A stretch of DNA of 64,000 bases from Rugalucina vietnamica (Eukaryota; Mollusca; Bivalvia; Lucinida; Lucinidae), in assembly GCA_964017185.1 (NCBI GenBank), contig OZ024872.1:43282188-43346187 (forward strand), given 5' to 3'. The notes under the pieces are model-generated. The model saw nothing but the letters and a program-made list of their open reading frames with translations. It had not been told where the DNA came from and did no database searches. Below are positions 56,432-64,000 of this stretch, in pieces; within the stretch, counting starts at the first letter, position 1, and every line of letters starts with the position of its first letter. Made by a program: the position numbers and the translations under genes.

Positions 56432-59282
56432 AAACACACACACAAAAAAAAATTGTAATTTGAGCCAAACATATGGACTGTTTATCATGCAGTTAGATCT
56501 ACTTGTATGTATTAACACCATGAAAAGTAAGAATAGAGGGACCAGGGGTTTGTAAATCAAAGCCATCTTAAGCTTAAGATCAGCTTACCACCAACTTAAG
56601 TATCTCTTAAGGATTATGGTGAATAACTGAAAAGGACCTTAAGTTACGGTGACAACTTAACTGCATCGTAATTTTACGGTCAACCTAAGCCCACTTTAAA
56701 CAGCAGTCACACTGTAGCGTATAACCCAAACGCGCGCCGGGCGTATGAAAAAATCTCAACACGCTGAAGACTTTGGAGTATAAAAAATATTTTTTTCTTT
56801 AACTCGCTTTAGCAGTCACACATTAGCGTGCAACTGGGACGAGTGCCGGGCGTATAAAAAATCTCAGAGTTTTGTAGTACGATTGTGATACGTCCCAGAC
56901 ACGCTAAGCACGCGCTACAGGCGCGCATCGAACGTTTAACGTGCGTTTCACACACGCTTGGGGCACGCTACTTCAGAGAGCAACATCTAATAAAATCGGA
57001 ACGCGCATGAAACGTACACTGGCGTGCTTCAAACGCGCGCCAAACGCGTTCAGAGCGTATTCAACGCGCCCGTAGCGCGCGTGGAACTTATTCGGGACGT
57101 ATAAGTCACACGCCCGGGACACGCCGAGCTTTTAGAAAATTTTTAAGCATGTTTAAAATTTTTTTGAGCCCAAACGCGCGCGAAACGCGCAGACACTTTT
57201 AGCGACGTACAGCGACGCGCGCCGGACGTACACCAAGCGTACCCAACGCGCTTGTAGCGAGTTTTGAACGTGTTTCCGACGTGTGTCTGGCGCATGTGGA
57301 ATTTTGTTATTTTTTCAACACGCCCGGCGCGCGTTTCACTTATACGCTGATGTGTGACTGCTCTTTTAGCGTCGTCTTATCTTGCAAAGTGACACCTTTC
57401 ATTTCAAAAAGTTACGATAGTTTAGAGTAACTGGGGTTAAGAAGTATGTCGTAAGGTCGAGTGTCGATGCAATCAAACTTTAACTCCCGACATAGACACC
57501 AGGCGGGAAAGAAAATGCATCACAAACATAACATTTTTCCCCAACAACGCACTCGAAGAGCAGGATGGCTAGCTCTCTCCCACCAACGTAGCCAACAAGT
57601 CTTTCCCAAACAAGGCATTTGACAATATGCAGACCTGGGGCCAGATGTTCAAAACTTCTTTTATAGCTTAACGTCATCGTTAAGACCTCAACTCGACTAT
57701 TTGCCGACTACATAAGCAAATATAACATTATTATATTGCATATAAAATGCAACATTGCCATTTGAAATTTTAACGAATCGTTAACTAACGACATTGTTAA
57801 TTTTGAACAACTGGCCCCAGATGGTAGCTTCAACGTCAAGTATTTCCAGGAGATGTGGTCATGAAATCAGTCTCACGAGTCACGACCATTACTTTTCTTT
57901 GGCTTATCAAATAAGAGCTTTTGACGATTTATACATGTATTTCGTATGAAGGTATTACATGTATTAAGTGTGTCATGCGTCAGATGGTAGTTTCTTCTAT
58001 TCTAATCATTAAAACAACCATCCTGTTTTGCTTTCTTTTGCTTCCTTGTTGTTGTAGGCTGTGACGAAGCTGAATAACGATAATGACGACTTGACTTCAG
58101 ACGGTTATGAATACGTTCTTATCGACGATAATCGATCTGCCGAAATAATCGATATGTTCAGAGACGATTTTTTGCTAGATGAAATAGCGAGCCGAGCGCT
58201 TGGGCTAACGTTGAACGAAGAACTCAAAGACATCATCCTGGCACATGTACAAAATATTTAGTTTAGTTGAAATTTGCCATCATAACGCTTGCTGAACACA
58301 AATTGTTCCTGCCATATGAGCCGCTTGTAACTGCGAAGCTGATCAGCGCCTTTGTTTTCGCTACTTGGATAGTACAATTCCTACTTAAATCCGAAATTTC
58401 AAGCTTCTAGCTCTTTTTCTGTGCTTCTGTACAGGTCGGTTTGTGTCGGAAGGTCGGTTTGTGTCGGACCTGTTCGGAAACCACATTGTTGGTTTTCCAA
58501 CGCGGCGGCTCATATTACTAGATTGGAAATTGGTCAGTTTCAAACAAGGAATGTACAACCTCACTTATGGCATCAGATTAAAACAGTTTCCAAGCCGTCG
58601 TCACGAGGTCATGTAGATCTTGTAGGTGTGATCTCGTTTACCCATTGTGAATTATGCGAAAATTCTTTTAGAATCGGAGATTATGCCTATTTTATTACTG
58701 AATCCTACATAACATAATTTATGAAAATTGTACATATATGTAGAATTTTATATAAATATTGTTAAATCAAATAAGAGTTGCATTTTCGATGATTTGCTCT
58801 CGTTCTAGATAAAACAGAATCTCTCAATTGGTATCATGGCAACAGACCAACAGAAAATTGTAGCCTGGCAGATTATGTCGATTGCAACCGAAAATGACGA
58901 AAAAGCTTGTCTTAAAGAGGAGAAGAACCAACAATGGTTTGACAGTTTACGCTTTGAGGAAGAAGAAAGCCATATTTATCAACGATACAGTATCGAAAAT
59001 GCAGTCTACGTCATGTGTTTGTGCACCCATAGGGCATTTAGAGGTCGCGGTCTTGGATATAAAATGATGCAGGCGTCTATAAAGTTTTTGAAAAACTTGG
59101 GGTTTGAAGGAGGCGTTGTATTTGGTGAAGGATCAGCGAAACAATCTCAAAGAATTTTTGAGAAATGTGGTTTCGAAGCTATTTTTCAGCTTTTATTTTC
59201 AGATTACAAAGTTAACGGAGAAGCCATCTTCTCAAAGGCAGGCGATGGGGCATTAGCTAAATTGTATGCAAGAATAATTTGA
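56300..59282 (+). CDS. Arylalkylamine N-acetyltransferase-like GNAT enzyme, copy 2 (intact)
   Basis: Three exons: 56300-56362, 58058-58246 and 58809-59282, phase 0 at each junction, 241 residues. Enzymes of this type move acetyl from acetyl-CoA to arylalkylamines such as dopamine, serotonin or tyramine; the substrate here is unknown. The acetyl-CoA loop R-G-R-G-L-G is at 162-167 within CLCTHRAFRGRGLGYKM, fitting the GNAT R/Q-x-x-G-x-G/A pattern. The end FSDYKVNGEAIFSKAG matches the FADYKPQGEVVF of insect dopamine N-acetyltransferase. The FxxDE motif that supplies a catalytic Glu in insects is FLLDEI here. The exon 2 donor is CAT/gtac, weaker than in its sisters. Intron 1 holds a Harbinger-like element and a MITE; intron 2 holds a truncated family A MITE. 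No signal peptide, so probably cytosolic. Confidence 0.85.
56375..56428 (+). repeat. (CT)n microsatellite after exon 1 donor, copy 2
   Basis: About 27 CT units starting 12 bases past the 5' splice site, followed by a short CA run. Confidence 0.95.
56699..57365 (+). mobile_element. Harbinger-like non-autonomous element 3 (667 bp, TSD TTA)
   Basis: Ends AACAGCAGTCACACTGTAGC and, inverted, AAGAGCAGTCACACATCAGC; TTA at 56696-56698 and 57366-57368. The interior is filled with ACGCGCG and GCGTAT variants. It sits in intron 1 of AANAT copy 2 and is missing from copies 1 and 3. Confidence 0.85.
57640..57832 (+). mobile_element. GGGCCCAGTT-ended MITE, second copy
   Basis: CTGGGGCCAGATGTTCAAAA to TTTTGAACAACTGGCCCCAG, in intron 1 of AANAT copy 2. 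A solitary end (TTGAACAACTGGCCCC) occurs at 52048-52063 in intron 2 of copy 1. Confidence 0.8.
58316..58516 (-). mobile_element. Family A MITE in intron 2 of AANAT copy 2, 5' half lost
   Basis: ATATGAGCCGC is joined directly to the second hairpin arm (TAACTGCGAAGCTGATCAGC); an internal 25-bp duplication TCGGTTTGTGTCGGA follows; the end is CGCGGCGGCTCATAT. Absent from copies 1 and 3. Confidence 0.85.
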
Positions 59283-60770
59283 AACTCGTCACCAGACTGA
59301 ACAGCTAAATTGTTTTCATAGACAGAATGATTTAACAAAAAGTAGGCTTTAAAATGAGAATTCTCCTTCCATCATAGCCCCGCAATTATCTTTCAAGGTA
59401 TCGCTCCAAGGTATATGCACGCAAGAGTAACATAAGAGAAAATATGAAACGCGTCATCAGACTGAACAGCTAAAATGCACTTTCAAGAATAATATGAAAC
59501 TCGTCATCAGACTGAACAGCTAAATTGTATTTGCACGAATAATACGAAACGCGTCACCAGACTGAACAGCTAAAATGTACTTGCAAGAACAAAAAGAAAC
59601 TCGTCATCAGACTGAACAGCTAATTGTATTTGCAATTCATCTTCATACTGAACAACTAAATTGTATTTGCAAGAATAATATGAAACGCGTCATCAGACTG
59701 AACAGCCAAATTGTATTTGCAAGAATAATATGAAACTCGTCATCAGACTGAACAGCTAATTGTACACGCAAGAATAGTATGAAACTCGTCATCAGACTGA
59801 AAGTTAAATCGTATTTGCAAGAAAAATATGAAACGCGTCATCAGACTGAACAGCTAAATTGTTTTTGAAATAATAATATGAAGCTAGTCATCAGAACAGC
59901 TAAATTGTATTTATAAGAAGAAATATGAAACGCTTTATCAGACTGAGCAGCTTAATTGTATTTGCAAGAACAAAATGAAATTCGAACAGCTAAATTGTAT
60001 TTGGAACTCGTCATCAGACTGAACAGCTAACTTGTATTTGCAAGAATAGGATGAAACGCGTCACCAATAGCATGAAACGCGTCACCAGACTGAACAGCTA
60101 AATTGTATTTGTAAGATTAATATGAAACTCGTCGTCAGACTGAACAGCTAAATTGTACTTGCAAGAATAGTATGAAACTCGTCATCAGACTGAACAGTTA
60201 AATTGTATTTGCAAGAAAAATATGAAACGTGTCATCAGACGGAACAGCTAAACTGATTTTTGCAAGAATAATATGAAATTCGTCATCAGAACAGCTATAT
60301 TGTATTTATCAGAAGAAATATAAAACGCGTAATCAGACTGGACAGCTTAATTGTTTTTGCAGGAACAAAATGAAACTCGTCATCAGACTGAGCAGCTAAA
60401 TTGTCATGATTTGTAAGAATAATATGAAACATTTCATCAGTCTGAACAGCTATATTGTATTTACAAGAATAATATGAAACTCGTCATCAGACTGAACAGC
60501 TTAATTGTATTTGCAAGAAGAGTATGAAACGCATTATCAGACTGAAAAGCTAAATTGTGTTTGCAAGAAAAATATGAAACACGTCATCAGACTGAACAGC
60601 TATATTATATTTATAAGAAAAAAAAAATAAACGCGTCATCAGACTGGACAGCTAAATTGTATTTTTAAGAATAATGTGAAACTCGTCATCATACTGAACA
60701 GCTAAAATAATATGAAACGCGTTATCAGACTGAATTTGCATGAATAATATGAAAAGCGAAGCACACGAGA
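59283..60770 (+). repeat. Minisatellite after copy 2, about 29 units, 1.5 kb
   Basis: The longest of three related arrays. Units of about 45-52 bp vary (CGCGTCATCAGAC or CTCGTCATCAGAC) and some are truncated. One non-repeat interruption lies near 59310-59440. Each unit contains a near copy of the gene's last codons (TTGTATGCAAGAATAATTTG). Confidence 0.92.
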
Positions 60771-61059
60771 ATGCGAAACAGCGTCCGTATTTACCCGACT
60801 TGATATTAAGAACCTCCAACGCTGATGGAGTGCTAAAGTATTAATATACTCAGATTTGCCCTTAGATGAATCAAAAATCAGCTTCTGTATGTAACACCAG
60901 GCCGCTAACTATAGCATCACGGTCCTTGTGTTTCTTTAAGGATTTGGTTACACATTCAACGATTACATGACACGGTTGACATTCCAGTTTTATCTTTCCT
61001 ATGGCAAAATATATGGGACATGAACGAGATATAAACTTTTGATTTATACAAAGGTCAAT

Positions 61060-62076
<1,017 letters not shown>

Positions 62077-62680
62077 AACACGTCATCAGACTAAACAGCT
62101 AAATTGTATGCAAGAAAAATTTGAAACGCGTCATCAGACTGTATGCAAGAATAATAATTTCAAAATAATTTACCAGACCGAAGCGCTAAATTGTATACAT
62201 TGACAGAATGGTTTCACAAGAAATGGGCATGAAAATGAGTAATCCCCTTCCTTCATAGTTCCATAACTATATTTCAAGGTTACTTCCGAAGTACGTATGT
62301 ACACGCAAGAATAACATGAAACGCATCATCAGACTGGACAGCTCAATTGTATTTGCCAAAAATATGAAACGCGTCACCAGACTTAACAGCTAAATTGTGT
62401 TTGTAAGAAAAATATGAAACTCGTCGTTAGACTGACTGTGTCAGCTATACTGTATTTGTAAGAAAAATATGAAACGTGGCATCAGACTGAACAGCTAAAT
62501 TGTACTTGCAACAATACTATGAAACGCATGATCAGCCTAAACAGCTACATTGTATTGGCAAGAAAAATATGAAACGCGTCATCAGACTGGACAGCTACAT
62601 TGTATTTGCAAGAAAAATATGAACACGTCATCAGACTGAACAGCTAGATTGTATATATGGAATAATAGCATGGAAATCGC
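62077..62680 (+). repeat. Minisatellite after copy 3, about 11 units
   Basis: Same unit family as after copies 1 and 2, with an interruption at about 62165-62300 that parallels the one after copy 2. Confidence 0.88.
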
Positions 62681-62689
62681 CATCAGACT

Positions 62690-63230
62690 AGACCGTTCGC
62701 CGGAAACACTGTCAACACAATACTACAATACCAGTATATACACTAAACGGTTACATTACATATTTTGAGCAGTGTATTTCAATCCCCATATGCCAAAAGC
62801 ACTGAATATTGGTCATGGAATTGTTATCTGAGAGCAAATGACATTTCTTCGACATTTTCAAGGCACTAAAGGTTTCAAATTAGTGGTATAAATAGTGTTT
62901 TATCTAAAGGTACTATCCGTGGCAGGTTGAATTTCAAAATATGAATATGCAAATTATGAATCATTTTAGATGGTATCTAGTCAGGTTTAGCCCCTTTATT
63001 ACATTCCTATGACATGATGAATGGCTGCCTGAATACGGTCTTTATTAAGATATAATAAGTAGTGTGTCTTAAGTTGACGAAAGAAGTTTATTCTTTTGTT
63101 GGAATGACAAAAACAAGATATAGATACGAAAATTGTCATACACCGCTACACAGCACGCGAAGACGCAAAGGGTGTGTAAGTGCATTATCGTAAATGCGTA
63201 TCATACATATCTGCAACATTATTTTTAATG
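62690..63230. other. Spacer after the AANAT cluster
   Basis: No coding or repeat signal recognised. Confidence 0.4.
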
Positions 63231-63237
63231 GAAAAAA

Positions 63238-63498
63238 ATGTATTACCAAAACCTAAAACTCATAGAGGAAGTGTGGGGCCATTGCGTAAGTCTTACACCG
63301 AACTTACTTGCTTACATACCGTACATAGCTGTTGACTGGGACGTAAAGCAACAAATCAAACGTATAAACAAATCCGGTCTCGCAGCGACATTATACCGGA
63401 CATTGGGTGTCACTGATGAAGTTAAAGACTCTTCAAAAAAGCATTCTTACTTTGTTATGGGCAAGTTGACCAAATATCTGTTGACCAGACCGCAGTAG
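63238..63498 (+). CDS. Small open reading frame of unknown function
   Basis: Eighty-six codons with protein-like composition: EEVWGHCVSLTPNLLAYIP, VDWDVKQQIKRINKSGL, then YFVMGKLTKYLLTRPQ. No splice acceptor clearly precedes it and no family was recognised. It could be a short gene, an exon of a gene continuing beyond the window, or chance. Confidence 0.3.
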   Translation: MYYQNLKLIEEVWGHCVSLTPNLLAYIPYIAVDWDVKQQIKRINKSGLAATLYRTLGVTDEVKDSSKKHSYFVMGKLTKYLLTRPQ

Positions 63499-63794
63499 TG
63501 GCTGCGTTATGTTTTAATTGTAAGAACTGTTCCATTCACTTATGGAAACTTTTTGTTGAGCTAAATATTTATTATATATCTGTGAGAAATATAATTGGAG
63601 ACTGTATTTCTGTCTTGTAGTATGACACAACACAAATTGGCAGATCCGTACTGTAACTTCCAATATCAGGAAGTTATTGTACGGCTTTCATCCCGCCTCT
63701 TTGCTTTGTAATAATATGTAGGCCCGCCTATTTTCATATTGACTTGTATTGGATTTAATGTTATAAAAACTTCAAAGGAAAAACTGAAAGTCAT

Positions 63795-63905
63795 ACTACA
63801 ATACAAGTTAGTTAAAGACCTCGTAGAAAAATAAGTAAAAACAGCTCGTCTTCGACTCGCTTTATTTTACTTATTTTTTCTACTCGGTACGTTAACTCTA
63901 ACTTA
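63795..63905 (+). repeat. Inverted repeat (possible foldback element)
   Basis: GTAGAAAAATAAGTAAAA is mirrored by TTATTTTACTTATTTTTTCTAC across a short CAGCTCGTCTTCGACTCGCT centre, with GTTAGTTAAAGACC and CGTTAACTCTAAC at the outer ends. Confidence 0.65.
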
Positions 63906-64000
63906 GACGAAGAACTGTTGATTTGACAGTAAACTTGATTCAACTTGATTGTGATTCCGCTAAACTACTCTGAGGAAACAAAATAACCCATTTTGCACTG

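Noticed and set aside
59283-60770. CRISPR-like regular repeat array
   Set aside because: Units are head-to-tail without unique spacers, vary in length and match the gene end. It is a eukaryotic minisatellite.

Overview
This window looks like nuclear DNA of an intron-rich, repeat-laden invertebrate, most likely a bivalve or other lophotrochozoan. The evidence is split genes with GT-AG introns, AT-rich DNA, many short foldback transposons, tRNA-headed SINE fragments and long microsatellites. The species is inferred, not shown. No bacterial-style operon, CRISPR array or rRNA was seen.

Left three quarters, minus strand: about 43 kb hold one kinesin-3 gene best matched to KIF16B. I traced 29 coding exons from the start codon at 46422 down to 3093, all with consistent splice phase and no internal stop. 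They give 1183 codons: motor domain (P-loop, switch I, switch II), neck, forkhead-associated (FHA) domain, then a long coiled coil. The gene runs off the left side of the window: the 3' exons, where KIF16B has its PX domain, were not found in 1-3092. Degenerate partial copies of exons 10, 11, 25 and 27 lie beside the real exons. The largest intron (19918-31678) holds a possible antisense first exon at 23701 with a CRE motif just upstream. Two unrecognised minus-strand exon candidates lie upstream of the kinesin (47939-48083 and 49993-50300).

Right end, plus strand (51-62.7 kb): three tandem paralogues of a three-exon GNAT enzyme resembling arylalkylamine (dopamine) N-acetyltransferase. Copy 2 (56300-59282) is intact at 241 residues. 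Copies 1 and 3 each carry a frameshift in exon 3. Each copy has a CT microsatellite close behind the first 5' splice site, and each is followed by a roughly 50-bp minisatellite whose unit resembles the gene's own last codons plus 3' UTR. A small open frame of unknown nature lies at 63238-63498.

Mobile DNA fills introns and spacers. There are about 30 copies of a foldback MITE with a conserved central hairpin (family A), about 11 copies of a second hairpin MITE centred on a GAACCGCCTC palindrome (B), five of a third (C) and five of a fourth (D). There are also three PIF/Harbinger-like elements with TTA or TAA target duplications and arrays of a short CG-containing motif inside each end, a mariner-like 833-bp element, two TRIM-like LTR elements, a 1.3-kb tandem element pair, non-LTR reverse-transcriptase remnants, and a repeat carrying nuclear-receptor DR1 motifs. 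Insertions are nested in several places, which gives a relative chronology.
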